Below are positions 1 through 11,709 of a stretch of DNA of 64,000 nt, one piece after another. The first letter of the stretch is position 1. Each line of letters starts with the position of its first letter. The notes beneath the pieces are model-generated. The model ran no database searches, was not told where the DNA came from, and saw nothing but the letters and a program-made list of their open reading frames with translations. The DNA is from Panaeolus papilionaceus (taxonomy: Eukaryota > Basidiomycota > Agaricomycetes > Agaricales): contig JADNRZ010000008.1 of assembly GCA_015501605.1 (NCBI GenBank), positions 1,798,001 to 1,862,000 on the forward strand. Direction: 5' to 3'. The position numbers and the translations under genes are program-made.

Positions 1-196
1 CAGATAATTTGGCGTTCTAGAGTGTCGAAACGAAGCGTCAGCGTAGGCATGAACAGCGGTTGACTAAGAAACCCAGATGAAGGACAAGGTACTTACTGTC
101 TGCTTCGGCCTCAGGCAGAGCAACGGCTCCAACAAGGGATGCGGCAGATGCGATCAAAGTAATCGAGCTGATGATGGTGGCGAGCTTGAGTTGCAT
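1..196 (-). CDS. Small secreted protein, 5' part only (runs off the window)
   Basis: The start codon is at 194-196. Exon 1 (196-97) codes for about 33 residues: a short polar start (MQLK), a hydrophobic signal peptide, then an acidic stretch LPEAEAD. A GTAAGT donor follows at 96-91. The best acceptor is CTCTAG at about 23-18, with a CTGAC branch site a short way upstream, which gives an intron of roughly 79 nt. Joining at that site continues the protein with K-R-Q, so a dibasic Kex2-type site would follow the acidic propeptide directly. The rest lies beyond position 1. This looks like the start of a secreted peptide or small secreted protein, but the mature part is not visible, so no function is assigned. 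A 33-nt intron ending at TTCTTAG is possible but unusually short. Confidence 0.5.
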
Positions 197-2059
197 AGTG
201 TGGTATTTATGACGAGCTTTGCTTGGTGAATTGGGAACACAGTTGATACTGGTGATGTTTATAATACTCATTTTCGATGACCTTTATACTCTTCTGAACC
301 TCAGGGATGCTAACAATGTGCGAGTTCTGTGTCGTATAGCATGGACCATGACACTCCATTTTTTCTGGAACGGGATCAGAATCCCTCCGGATATGTCAAT
401 GAACCTACTGCATATCGAGCTGGACATACCTTTACGAGAAAGTGGAGGGACTGCATTGTACAACGTGAGTTACATTTGACATTCGACGCACAAGACTGGC
501 GATTCATCTGCATCAAATCAGATGTTAATATATTCGAGACCACCACAGCACTCGATGGATGAAAGATTCGGCAAAGGATCCCATCTACCAAGGCGCAAAA
601 GGTCAATATCTTTGGGTCGTGAGTCTGATGTGCGTCGCGTGATAACACTACTCACGGAATACTTGTCGGCTGTGTCGGTTTGGTCGGTAAATGCGGCCAA
701 TGTTGCACCTTGCTGAGAGTGTGCCTAGCATGAGGTACAACCCTGACCCAATAGCTCCTCAGTTGTTGCATAACGGTAAGTATTCCTTCAGCTTCGAGTC
801 CGTCTCTCTCACGATCAGTTTACAATACATTGCTGTGGGGCAAGAGAGCCAAATTCGTTTTTTCCAGGAAAACTGTCGTCCCTTTCTCCATTACTTGTGT
901 CGGAGTATACCCACACTGAGTGGATCTAGAACATAATCAAGGGCCTATTGCACTTGGCTGCTGCCAATTCACCTTCGTACAGGTAAGAAGTAATGAGGGG
1001 TATATGGATTCACATTAGACCTGTAGAACAAGCCGCCTACACCTCTACAACGAATGATATTAGGAGCTGTCTGAGTCCTACTCAAATAATATCCATTCTA
1101 TTTATAGTTCACTTTTTCTCAGTTTCGGCAATCCCAGAGTTTTTTAATGAAGCTGCTACCAAACATAAATTGACTGTTGATGTTGCAACCGTGACTTGGC
1201 TTACTATTTACACCAACCTCCACCTCTGATGACCTGGACAGGTGCTTTATGACTGTCTTGAAGGGATGCTCCTATTGATGTCTGGGAAGCTGTAAATCTT
1301 TTGGAGAAGCTGCATCTGTGCTCTGTTACTAAATCCACACTGGCGAATGATCTTGGTCTGATTCATAGTCTAAATCCATGCTGTCTTGAGGATCTTTCTG
1401 GTGGGTTGGTGATAAAAGGGTAACCTCGATGTTCTCCTTTGTATGTGCATTATATCTTGCCGCCGCTTTCTCCAAATGTTCCCTTCACATCTCGTCCGTT
1501 GTCTCACAAGGTCATTATTTTTCGGGCCTTCTCCATGGATTGGATCTGTAAAGGTGACCTTTTAATCTTCTTGACGTACTGTCGTGCCATTTATGGAGGT
1601 TAAATGATGTGCTAGGGAGGTATCGAGGCTTGGGATAGTAGATTGTACATTTGCATGCACACATTGATGCGTCTTGATGCGTGTTATGTAATCACATTAA
1701 TGAGATTCCGCCATGATTGAGGCACCTCAATTTTTCCCCATGTTCTTGTAGAGCTATTCACTTGATTCTTTTGCAGGTCAATATATTTAATTGCTTAGAT
1801 TAATCTGTTCTGAGAAAATTATATGTAGTTGTAGCCATTCATGTGCTAGGAGACAGAACCATGACATGGAGCACGAATTTTCTACTTTTGGTCAGAAGGA
1901 TATTAATTAATTGGAAAAATTAAGTCATCCATCCAAAAAGAATTATCCATATCGAGCATTTATTGGGGGAAAACAACATTTCGTAGGTTTATTATCTATC
2001 TATAGGTGATAATATTATGTAAGCTGTTTTTCAGCTCGCGGGCGTTGCCACTCCCCAAA
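197..2059. other. Intergenic, no supported gene
   Basis: Only short open frames occur, on both strands, without splice structure, conserved motif or similarity to the families elsewhere in the window. The last part is AT-rich and leads into the truncated kinase-like copy. I see nothing I can name. Confidence 0.5.
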
Positions 2060-2879
2060 GCTCCAGACATCTTGCTCAGCACTAATCATGTTTTACCCAT
2101 GCTCGTCGAAATGGTGTTTGAAGATATTAGCTTTTGGGTGTTCCCTAAGCTTGATGGTACGTTATGGCATGTGCTTGACTTGTTTTATTCAAATTCGCTC
2201 GAGGACATTTTATACATGGTCATGGAGGCCTTGGAGGTGAGCTATTTATGTCTCATCTCCTCATTTTCTCACATCTCACTCATTAGTAACAGGGTGTGGC
2301 CTACTTGCACGAGCATCGCATTGCTCATCAGGTCGGATCATCATCATTCACCACAATCACGCCACTGACTGTCTGACATTAAAGGATCTCTTTGCATACA
2401 ACTTCCTTGTTCAGTGGCAACCTGAATCCATGATTAAGAGGGCAACAGCGAGGCCGAGAGTCTGGATTATCGATTTTGAGGATTCAGTCATGTTTCCTGA
2501 AGACATTGACCAAGCAGATATGAAAGTGGAAAAGTTCCCCCAAGTACTGGAAGACTGCACTCATCCCCTCACACCTGAGGTTTTTAAGCCGGATCCTTAC
2601 TGTCCATTTAAGCTGGATGTATGGCAGTTTGCTCAGGAGTTGAAAGCCTTTGACGTAAGTACTTGCATTCGGAAAAAATCCCCCAGGTAGTATGCTTATC
2701 ATGTGCACTTCTTTGTGTGGCAGTATGGCTTTGATGAAGTCACCCAAATATTCAATGATGTGTCCAAGGAAATTCCAGAGGAGAGAATAACAGCATTGGC
2801 AGCTCTGCATCGCCTTGATTCTTTTGTGCAAAGCTAGGCCCCCCTCGTTTTTCATTCCCCTTTCCAAGGCAGACCATAA
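2060..2879 (+). pseudogene. Kinase-like copy A, 5'-truncated with a nonsense codon
   Basis: This is a fragment of the kinase-like family seen intact at 5387-6755 and 7151-8531. Similarity begins abruptly near 2060 (PDILLSTNHV), so exon 1 and about two thirds of exon 2 are missing. What remains matches the intact genes exon by exon: end of exon 2 to 2236, exon 3 at 2293-2331 (39 nt, GVAYLHEHRIAHQ), exon 4 at 2385-2654 (270 nt, with DLFAYNF and IIDFED), and exon 5 at 2724-2879 (156 nt). Exon lengths 3-5 are identical to the intact copies. One in-frame TAG at 2835-2837 replaces the Gln near the C-terminus; the ancestral TAA sits at 2877-2879. With no start and a premature stop it is best read as a pseudogene, although most splice sites are still good. 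Confidence 0.85.
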
Positions 2880-4585
2880 GGGTGAGAGGGAAGTTTCCTC
2901 TGCGAAGGTGATGAGAAGACGACTTGGGCTGCTGATGGTGTAGTATACATTATCTTGGTGTCCATTTAGTCTCGCCATCTCAATTCAACCTGAGAAATAC
3001 AAATGCTCTCCTTGTTGTCCTCTGTGCGTGTGTTTTTTGTTATCTCTCCAAGCGATCAATATCACTGTGACCTCTGTGCTGTTGAAGCCAATGGCCTTTC
3101 TGCTCCTGATCTTACATGCTACATAGCATTACTCTAAAGATGGGACAAGATCCGTTGTGAAGGATAAGTTGTCACTCTTGCAACCCAGACCCACGCCGAT
3201 CACGGAATGATCAAGAACCATTGGAGGCGAAGGTGTGAGGTGTGATAAGCATATCTCTGGCTCCCCCCTTGTTCTTCTTTTAGACGACGTCCGTATCTGA
3301 GAAAATGACTCGAGTACATACTTAATCCACGACTGAGGACGTTCCTGATCAGTATGTTGAAACCAGGAGGTTCTACCCCAATTGACGAGCCTGAGCCAAA
3401 ACTTCATCTGGCTTTTGACGCATGGGTATAGTCCAATCCAGGTCTTCGTATATTAGTTACGTATGTGATGTAGTACACATGTTCATGATAGAGCTTCCAC
3501 ATTCCTCTTCTTACCAATGGAAGAGTCGAGCTTGCAGGTGGGGTTATGCCATGTAAGCCTGGAACATCGTCTAACAACACGGTTACGCAATTTACATAAT
3601 ATGCCCACAGTTTCAATACAGTGGTTTAATGAAAATCGTGATAACAATTAACCGATGACGTTGACCATACAGACGAATCCCATCCTTTCCCATTGCGGAT
3701 CTACCCTCTCTCCCACATATCGAAAGAAGAATAAACGGGTTGCTTATATGGTACCGATTAAGTGATACGCATCACAACAAATGCCATCTATTCATGTAGA
3801 TAGAGTGGGTGAGTATTCGTGATTGATGGTCTATATGTAAAATTCGAGCGGCGACTTTAATGACTCGGGGTTCGGAGTATCAGGTGCTCACAGTGGCTCG
3901 TCGAATACCCACATGCAGTGGAGGAAATCATATTCAAATTGGAAAGATTTAAACGAAACACTGGGATGTGGGCGAGATGGCCCCTGACATCTGAATCAGA
4001 ACACATGCTTGTCATCAGGCGGGCGTTGGTTCTCTCACACAATTGGCGCTCGTGTTTGGACAAACCACCTTCCACAAGTCATCGATTGTACAAATTATAC
4101 CTTCTGAATGCCGTTTCTGATATCAACTGGAACAGAAGTGTACTCTTACGTGCTGACCAGTCATTAGTTCAGATATAGCTCAGGTCACCTAAGGCGATTC
4201 ATGGAAAGCTTTGAAGTCATGAAATAGTCTCGCTTCGAATAAACTATACTCAGATGCCAATGGTTGTACATGACGGAAAGTGTGTTAGAGGTGTACATAG
4301 AATCCCAGTCAGGCGGTAGGATCAATGACCACATGTTTAGACGGAACATTGTCGGCCTCAAATTACGAGGCTGTTGAACTAGGGTGGTATCTGCAATTCT
4401 CTTACAATATTGGACTCCGATGCCACTCCACCTCACCATGCAATCAAGAAGAACATAATTGGAAAAGTAAGTTCTTATCTTGTGAGGCACCGAGATAGGT
4501 TTCGCGCCCATTGTGGCATGGTCATGTTCTGACTCAACAAACCCACACTTCGCCCAATGTAGAGATATGGTCTTCATAGATTACA
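2880..4585. other. Intergenic, no supported gene
   Basis: Several short frames are open on both strands (for example 3129-3407 minus and 4185-4577 minus). None shows a signal peptide, a known motif or spliced continuation. I see no gene here. Confidence 0.5.
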
Positions 4586-4592
4586 TATATAA
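4586..4592 (+). promoter_or_regulatory. TATA box of the 74-aa gene
   Basis: TATATAA lies about 90 nt before the start codon at 4682 and is followed by a pyrimidine-rich leader, as expected for a fungal promoter. Confidence 0.5.
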
Positions 4593-4681
4593 GGCTCAAA
4601 TAACTTAGTCCTATCTCGTTCAGTAGTCCCATCTCTGACAGTTACCTGTTTCTTGCAACAAACCTAATCCTACGAATAACC

Positions 4682-5088
4682 ATGCCTGCCACATCCAAGT
4701 TGGTAAGTTGAATTCAAGTTGAATTGCGTGATTGTTTTAATCCTTTTCTTTCGCCTAACATTCTAGAAAGGAGAGATATACAGCTTTAACTACAGAGACG
4801 CGAACGGCGTAGTCCAACTTTACATTGGTGAATATGTCAAGAATGTCGAGTCGAGGAATGGAGTAAGCCTGCTTCTCAACCCTTTCAATCCAATTCTCAT
4901 GATTTTCGTCAGGAAGCCGCTCAGTTACGTTTTGGCGATGGAACGACTAGGATCGTGAAAGTACCCCTACTGACAAAGGAAACTAAAGGGTGGGCCACAT
5001 GTGTTGGCATTACTACCAACTGGACACTGGTGCTGACAATTTTCTATTCCTCCGTAGAACTGCTATCAGCCCCAGCGCACCCCAATGA
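4682..5088 (+). CDS. Small hypothetical protein, 74 aa, four exons
   Basis: Four exons join without a frame break: 4682-4702, 4767-4862, 4913-4989 and 5058-5088. The donors are GTAAGT, GTAAGC and GTGGGC; the acceptors are TTCTAG, GTCAG and CCGTAG. Introns are 50-68 nt, the size seen in neighbouring genes. The product is hydrophilic and compact, with KGEIYSFNYRDANG and a second block LRFGDGTTRIVKVPLL, alternating in a way that suggests a small beta-sheet protein. There is no signal peptide, membrane segment or cysteine pattern. I do not recognise the family. Support comes from the consistent splice sites, the TATA box about 90 nt upstream and the CT-rich leader. It lies between kinase-like copies but has no similarity to them. 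Confidence 0.6.
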
Positions 5089-5386
5089 CCGACTTGATAT
5101 CTGCGAGGGTCCGAATCAATCCTGAAGGACTCCTACGCCCTTGAACCCAATGAAGACAATCATATATGTAGTATTATGGCTGCCAAGAGTGTGTTCTGTA
5201 TAGCGATATGCATTTAATGTACATCTTCGAATCGACCTTGAGAAGTATGCGCCACAGTAAGGATTTTAATAACTGCGTGACGGAATGATATGTGAATTTT
5301 GCCCTGTCACACGCCATATCAAGTGTGTGAGAGTTGCAGACCTGAAATGAGTGTCCTCGCTTACCCGACCTCACTCCATTTCAACC

Positions 5387-6755
5387 ATGACGATCAACTT
5401 CATCCCCTTGATATTTGCAGCATCCACAACGGTATTTGTGGCTCTGAACTACAAGAGACTGCTACATAGCAAAGTCGCTGATGAGCATAAACCATTGAAG
5501 AAGCGGCCCCAGCGTTGGGAGGTACATCGGTAAACTTGAACGCGCTCCACCAAACCTGATTACTGACAGTGTCTATTAGTTACCTCTAACGCTGTGCGAC
5601 TGGCGGGATCTATTTGACTTGGACGATGACACTATTAATCCTGTAAAGGAGAAATGGTATCTCTTGAAGGATTTCTTCGAGGAACAATATGGCGTTCTTC
5701 TCTGGGATAACCACAACACGACTTTGCATAGGCCCCCTCCTGCGGATACGCGTCTTCCAAAGCCTAATGGCTATAATACGCTCTCTCACTGCAACACAGA
5801 CAAATGTATATCGCGTTGGGCAGCTTGGGGCCCTTACAACGGGGCCCAACACAGTGCGCGAACAGTGGCGGGCTGCGATGTTATCGTCCGGGTTATGTCT
5901 TCAGGAGGCACAGGAGAAAATTATAGAGATATTATGCGGCATCTCAACCAAGCACCGGATATTCTGCTCAGCACAAATCACGTTCTTCCTATGCTTGTAG
6001 AGATGGTGTATGAGGACATATCGTTTGGTGTTTTCCCAAAGCTTGACGCACCGTTGCTGCATGCATTTACTTCGTTTTACTCTAACTCAGTTGAGGATGT
6101 GCTGTATATGATAATAGAGGCACTAGAGGTACGTGATTTTCACCATGTCCGGATGGGATGTGCTTGTTGAACTCATGTGAAGGGGATTTCATACCTTCAT
6201 GAACACCGTGTTGCTCACCAGGTATGTGTCTATATTCCTTTGGGCGTGTGTGTCTTCATAATTGCTCTAGGATCTGTTCCTCCTCAACTTCGTAATTCAG
6301 TGGCAACCCGAATCGCTTATAAAGAGAGCGACGGTGCGTCCCAGAGTGTGGATCATTGATTTTGAAGATTCTGTGTTATTCTCTGAAGACACCCCCCCTC
6401 ATAATATGAAGGTCGCTAAATTTCCTAGAGTGCTTGATGAGTGTGCCCGTCCTCTCGCTCCAGAAGTTTACCGCTCAGAGCCATATTGCCCATTTAAACT
6501 GGACGTATGGCAGTTTGGTAAGGATCTGGAACCGTTCGAGGTGAGTTTCTCAATGTCTTGTGTACGACGTCCAGGCTCATGCCTCCTCATGCACTTCAGT
6601 CTGGCTTTGATGAGGTCACCCAAATATTTCAAGAAATGTCCAAAGACGCTCCTGAGGAGAGACTGACTGCAGCGGAGGCACTGCATCGACTCGATAACTT
6701 TGTTCGCAACCAGCCACCCATCAGCCTCCACACACCATTCGAAGGATGGGTTTGA
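5387..6755 (+). CDS. Membrane-anchored protein kinase-like protein (copy B)
   Basis: Five exons: 5387-5521, 5580-6128, 6183-6221, 6271-6540 and 6600-6755. All joins are in frame, giving 382 aa. Residues about 5-22 are hydrophobic (IPLIFAASTTVFVAL) and followed by basic residues, so the protein is probably a membrane-anchored type with a cytosolic domain. The C-terminal half has a kinase fold signature: YLHEHRVAHQDLFLLNF, an HxD catalytic loop with Asp and the Mg-binding Asn, then VWIIDFED, where DFG has become DFE. CPFKLDVWQFG matches the DxWxxG region of subdomain IX. There is no glycine-rich loop, and the likely VAIK position reads VIVRV, Arg rather than Lys. It could be an unusual kinase or a pseudokinase; substrate unknown. 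Intron 2 ends in GAAG instead of the CAG seen in the other copies. It resembles copy C throughout, with identical lengths for exons 2-5. Confidence 0.85.
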
Positions 6756-7150
6756 TTTGACAACGTACATCGGTTTATATTTACCATTTTTACGCTTTCA
6801 TTTATATTAGAATTCATTACGTAGAAATTATACATACAGTTGACTGCTCTCCATAAGCGCACTCATCCCTTTTCGCAATAAGAAACAAGCTAGTATGAAG
6901 ACGCCTTATGATTTGATGGGGCTTGAGATTCAAACAACATTCATCCCTGTTCGAAATTCCATGGTGGTTTCTTACTTATTATCATGTTCATCAAACGAGT
7001 TTTCTACCCCCATGGGGATGTTTTGCAACCACATGCATACGTGCACGCTGCCAATGGAGAGTAACATTTCGCGGTTTCATCTTAGGATTACCTACCCTGG
7101 GATTATTTCCCGGTGACACTGGCTTCATCTCTCCAGAAGGGAACAGACTC

Positions 7151-8531
7151 ATGCCAATGGACATTGTCCCTTTGATCGTTGCAGCATCGACGACGATGTT
7201 CCTGGTAGTCAATCACAAGAAATTACTGCAGAGAAACCCAGCTAACGGAAACCAACTTTCAATACCGAATCGGTCTGAGGTGTGTGGCCCAACTCGAAGG
7301 ACCTTATATTCTTCAACGCTAAGAATTGGCACAATTACTGACAGCATTCCTAAGTTACCACATACAATGGAGGATTGGCGCGTGCTGTTTGACTTTGACA
7401 AACAATTGAGCAACCCTATCAAAGCCAAATGGTACCTGTTGAAAGACTATTTCGAAGCGCAGTATGGGGTTCTTCTCTGGTCCAACGAGGGCATGGTGTC
7501 CCAGAGAGCACCGCTCATGGATGCTCGCCTTCCAAAGCCCAATGGCTATAATACTCTTTCCCATTGCAACACCGATAAATGCATATCCCGCTGGCCTCGC
7601 TGGTGTCCTCGTAATGGTGCTCAACACGTCGCACGAACTAAAGCAAGCTGCGACGTCATGGTTCGCATTATGTCTTCCGGAGGCACAGGAGAGAACTACC
7701 GGGATGCCATGCGCTACTTGAACCAAACACCCGATATTTTACTCAGCACTAATCATGTTTTACCCATGCTCGTCGAGATGGTGTTTGAAGATATCAGTTT
7801 CGGGGTGTTCCCAAAGCTTGATGGCACATTATGGCATGCGTTCGACTCGTCATTCTCTAACTCAGTCGAGGACATTCTGTACATGATAATGGAAGCCTTG
7901 GAGGTGCGCTATTTGTCCTGGCTTTCCCATAAATTCTCTACATTTGACTTATCCTATGCAGGGTGTCGCCTACTTACATGCACATCGTGTTGCTCATCAG
8001 GTCAGATCTTCGGGCTCCACCCAATTTCATTTCTGACATGTTCAATTACAGGACCTCTTTCTTCTTAACTTCGTTGTACAGTGGCAGCCTGAATCCATGA
8101 TTGAGCGAGGAAAAGTCCGCCCGAGGGTTTGGATCATTGATTTTGAGGATTCTGTCATGTTTGCTGAAGACACAGACCGCGCTGATATGAAAGTGGCTAA
8201 ATTCCCTCGCGTACTCGAGGTGTGTGCGCGGCCACTAGCCCCCGAAGTGTTCAAGCCAGAGCCGTACTGTCCGTTTAGTCTGGACGTATGGCAACTAGCG
8301 CAAGATTTAAAGGCTTTCGACGTACGAATTCTCGTTTGCAATGGCTACATTATCTTACTCATTACTCTCTTGCAGTATGGCTTCAATGAGGTTACCCAAA
8401 TATTCGATGATATGTCCAAGGACGCTCCCGAGGAGCGCATTAGTGCAGATGAGGCTTTGCGCCGCCTTGACTCGTTTGTGCGAAGCCAAGCTCCCGTCGT
8501 CTTTCACACTCCATTCAAAAGCAGACCCTAA
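7151..8531 (+). CDS. Membrane-anchored protein kinase-like protein (copy C)
   Basis: Five exons: 7151-7279, 7355-7903, 7962-8000, 8052-8321 and 8376-8531, giving 380 aa. The start at 7151 was chosen because it aligns residue for residue with copy B (MPMDIVPLIVAASTT against MTINFIPLIFAASTT). Intron 1 (75 nt) contains no stop and is a multiple of three, so retaining it would add 25 residues; the match to copy B argues for removal. Catalytic loop: HRVAHQDLFLLNF, Asp about 240 and Asn about 245. The DFG equivalent is DFE at about 269-271. N-lobe: DVMVRIMSSGGTGENYRD, with Arg where kinases usually have the ATP-binding Lys. The N-terminal hydrophobic anchor covers about residues 5-20. Of the five copies, B and C are the only ones with an unbroken frame. 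Confidence 0.87.
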
Positions 8532-9439
8532 GGTCGCATTCAAAACTGTTGAATGATATTTATTACAAATTTATACTACCCACAATATTTTTCTAGGTAC
8601 CATAGAGATGGATACATTCTCATTTGAAGCTCAAGCCTGCTCATACATTTTTGGACTGAGTATCATCTCATGCTTTGAGTGAGGGGCATCCCACCTGCGG
8701 AAGATACTCTTGGAAAACGATTTTGCCCTGTTCAATGTTCGCCTTAGGTACCAAGGCTACCAAGGCGACCCCGAACAGCATATATCAAGGGTAGACATCC
8801 AGACGGATAATCGGACTTTCAAACTTTGACAGTTTGTCCTCAGACCGTCAGATGGATGCTGCGACGAGCATTCGCCCAGCAAAAACATCCTTGCTTCCTC
8901 CAAGGGGATGTCGTGCCACACACGCACAAACTTTGTTAAGAAAAATCTTTTGTTCCTGCTGCGTTGGCAACATGTCGCTTGGTGTAGATGTTCGAATGTG
9001 CAATCTCAGTCTGTGGGTCAATCTACCCATCGTTGGTGAAGTGACTCGAACACTTCACAGCCAGTCTCAAGAGCAAATCAGAATATTCAACCCTCGTGCA
9101 AGTCTTTTCTCGATTCATTGGAGACTTTTGGGTGCACGCCACTTCCATCCACAAATAACGAGCTGTAAACGCAAGAGCATCGAGTTACTCATATTCATAG
9201 ATCCCACTGAATGTATAGTTACTACATTAATGCAGAATCTCGTGAATTGAAATTTACCTGGTGTCACGAGGCTGCGCCACCAATACATTAATATGTGTCA
9301 ATTGCGGTTCATCGCCAATCACTGTTAAGTCGTTGGCGGAGTTACGTTACACGGCATAGTCTATTTCCATTGAGTCGGACATGTGGTGTGAATTCTGTCA
9401 TCATACAAGGTTCAGCATCGTCTTCCAGTTCCCCCCAGC
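8532..9439. other. Intergenic, no supported gene
   Basis: The 3' flank of kinase-like copy C and the 5' flank of copy D. A plus frame at 8834-9250 is open but has no recognisable motif. The membrane-anchor exon of the family is not found upstream of copy D. Confidence 0.45.
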
Positions 9440-11343
9440 ATGAAGACCTCCGAGCATGCCGGTGCGTTGACCTTCTGCATGTACACGTATTGTGAATGTG
9501 TAACTGATTATATCTGCTACAGATATTCAACAGCCCAGACGGTCAGAGGTATGATCTCTCACAGAGCATTGTGCAATGTGCAAGAATGCCTTGACCAGCG
9601 ACCATGTGTTGCAGTTACCCAGCACCATAAACAACTGGCGTGCTCTGTTTGACCTGGAAGACAAAACTTGTAACCCTCTCAGGGAGAAATGGGTTTTACT
9701 GAAGGACCTGTTCCACAAGCAGTATGGCGTCATCTTATGGAATAACTACAGAACATCGATGCAGGGACCGCGCTCCATTGACGGCAAGCTTCCACAGGGA
9801 TAAACCACTTTGGAAACCCCCCTTTCCCGGAAACCCTGAACATCATCAATAAATCATCATTACAATAGTTGTTTTTATTGTTTTTCAGCGCCGGGACGGT
9901 GGGGCACAAAATATAACTGGCAATAGCGGCCGTTGCTGTGCCGCTTGCCGCGAGGTTGGATATAGCTGATCTAGACGCCCATTAAACCCCCAGTGACACC
10001 TTCTGTTCTTCAAGTTCCATACAGAGTACATGTGACTGTAGTGGTAGAACTTGAATACAATAATATGTTTGGTATAATATTGTGATTTAAGTAAAAAACA
10101 TTGGGTGCAAGACTCAAGTTCTGTGTATTTCTGTCGAAACTGAAAGGCTCACGTGATGAGATTAGTTCTGAAGCCTATTTCTGTTGGCCCGACTGACATG
10201 TCCAATATTTTTTTCATTGAGTTTTTGAAGGCCATATGCGCACCGGGAAATATTTTTATTCCATATATATGTTCTATTCTACCTGTGCTCGCTCTCCGAT
10301 GTTGAGCATAAACCAGCGCTCTAACACACACAAGGAATGAACGCATCAAATTTTTTGATCTCAGGTCTCCGGTTCGGTGGGCCCTGACCGGATATGTACC
10401 GATGGATAACCAGGGCTTCCTACCTATCTGTTAGGAAACCCAGTGATAACCCTGGGTTATCATCGGAAAGGGGGGGTTCCAAAGTAGTTTATCCCCTTCC
10501 AAAGCCCAATGGTTACAACACGCTTTCGCAGTAGACAAGTGTATAGAGTGTTGGCCCCGATGGTGTCCTAACAGTGGAGCTCAGCATGCTGCGCGGACAG
10601 CAGCAGGGTGCGACGTTATAATTCGTGTTGTATCTTCGGGAGGGACTGGGAATACGCACCGCGATATGCTTCGTTACCTCAATCAAGCACCTGACATTCT
10701 ACTCAGCTCAAACCACATTCTCCCTATGCTAACAGAGATGGTCTTCGAAGATATCAGTTTTGGTGTTTTCCCCAAGGTTGAGAATGCTCTATGGTTTGCA
10801 TTTATCTCGTTTTACTCCAACTCGCTCGAAGATATCCTTTATATGCTCATGGAGGCTTTAGAGGTACTCTTCACATACCTTGTAAATTGGCACACTCAAT
10901 TAAACTTTATGACCTTTGCCTGCACTACGGCGTCACTGCACTCCTTCTAAAACAGGGTGTAACCTACTTGCATAACCATCGGATCGCCCATCAGGTAAGT
11001 GGAATGTTTTTCCATTTGATGAGACGTGCTTATAAAGGGCCACGTCATAGGACCTCTTTCTACTTAACCTTGTAATCCAATGGCAACCTGAATCCATGTT
11101 CAAACGAGCAGCAGCAAGATCTGGCATCTTTTGATGTGAGTTCTCATGTTCGTTTCTATCTGACACGCTCACCACGTTAGTTGTCGGTTTGACTTTGACG
11201 AGGTCAGTCAAATATTCCAGAATATGTGCAAGGACACTCCTGAGGAACGAATATCAGCAGGAGAAGCATTGCATTGCCTCGACAGCTTTGTACGTAGCCA
11301 GCCTCCCGCAGTGCTTCATAGACCTTTTCAAGGAAGGCCGTAG
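9440..11343 (+). pseudogene. Kinase-like copy D, broken by an insertion and deletions
   Basis: It starts with a split first exon (9440-9461 and 9523-9548), which would give MKTSEHADIQQPRRSE and lacks the membrane anchor of copies B and C. Exon 2 starts at 9615 (LPSTINNWRALFDL) and is interrupted at 9795-10495 by a foreign element. It resumes at PKPNGYNTLS, then has lost about 7 nt relative to copy C near 10530, which breaks the frame. The following stretch (GAQHAARTAAGCDV to LYMLMEALE) is well preserved, as is exon 3 (GVTYLHNHRIAHQ). Exon 4 (11051-11135) is 85 nt instead of 270, so a 185-nt deletion has removed the DFE and substrate-lobe region. Exon 5 is complete to TAG at 11341-11343. It is a clear pseudogene with several independent lesions. 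Confidence 0.88.
9795..10495. mobile_element. Non-autonomous terminal-inverted-repeat element (701 bp) inside kinase-like copy D
   Basis: The ends are inverted repeats of about 31 nt with two mismatches. Left: GGGATAAACCACTTTGGAA, then a C-run and TTTCC. Right, reverse complement: GGGATAAACTACTTTGGAA, then a C-run and TTTCC. The kinase-like gene is cut exactly here, and CTTCCA is present on both sides (9789-9794 and 10496-10501), as expected for a 6-bp target-site duplication. Close to the right end there is a smaller internal inverted repeat around GGATAACC and GGTTATC. No transposase frame is present, so it is a MITE-like element mobilised in trans. The left end CAGGG resembles hAT ends, but the duplication length does not fit hAT, so I leave the superfamily open. 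Confidence 0.82.
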
Positions 11344-11709
11344 AACTTGCAGCAAGCGCCTTCCAAATTTTGAATATAGTGCTATGTACCTGGAACAAAT
11401 AATCAGAACGTGCTATATTCAAATTAACAATCCATGCATGGGGCTGATCATACGCGGCTATCATCGGCGATTCGGATTCATTGCACGGTAATTTAATGAA
11501 CACGTGACCGTATAAATGACCACCTCACCAGACCTTGAGGCTCTCGCTTAAGCTCTGTGATCAATTCAACTTGTGGGTTTCCTCCTCTTTTAATTCACGC
11601 GATATTCCTCCTGTAAACCATCGCCGTCCTCTCAGCATTATTTAAACCCTATCTCGTAACTCATTCCAAACCTGAATCAGAGGAACAGCATTGTAGCGGA
11701 GTGCACAAC
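11344..11709. other. Intergenic and F-box promoter region
   Basis: Short region between the 3' end of kinase-like copy D and the F-box gene. Its last 150 nt are pyrimidine-rich and probably hold the F-box leader. No gene is seen. Confidence 0.4.

Noticed and set aside
6923..7150. Upstream extension of kinase-like copy C
   Set aside because: The frame is open from 6923, but the family alignment with copy B starts at 7151 and the extension has no match.
11701..11709. GTG start giving MHN before the F-box protein
   Set aside because: Nuclear fungal genes rarely start at GTG, and an ATG follows three codons later directly before the F-box.
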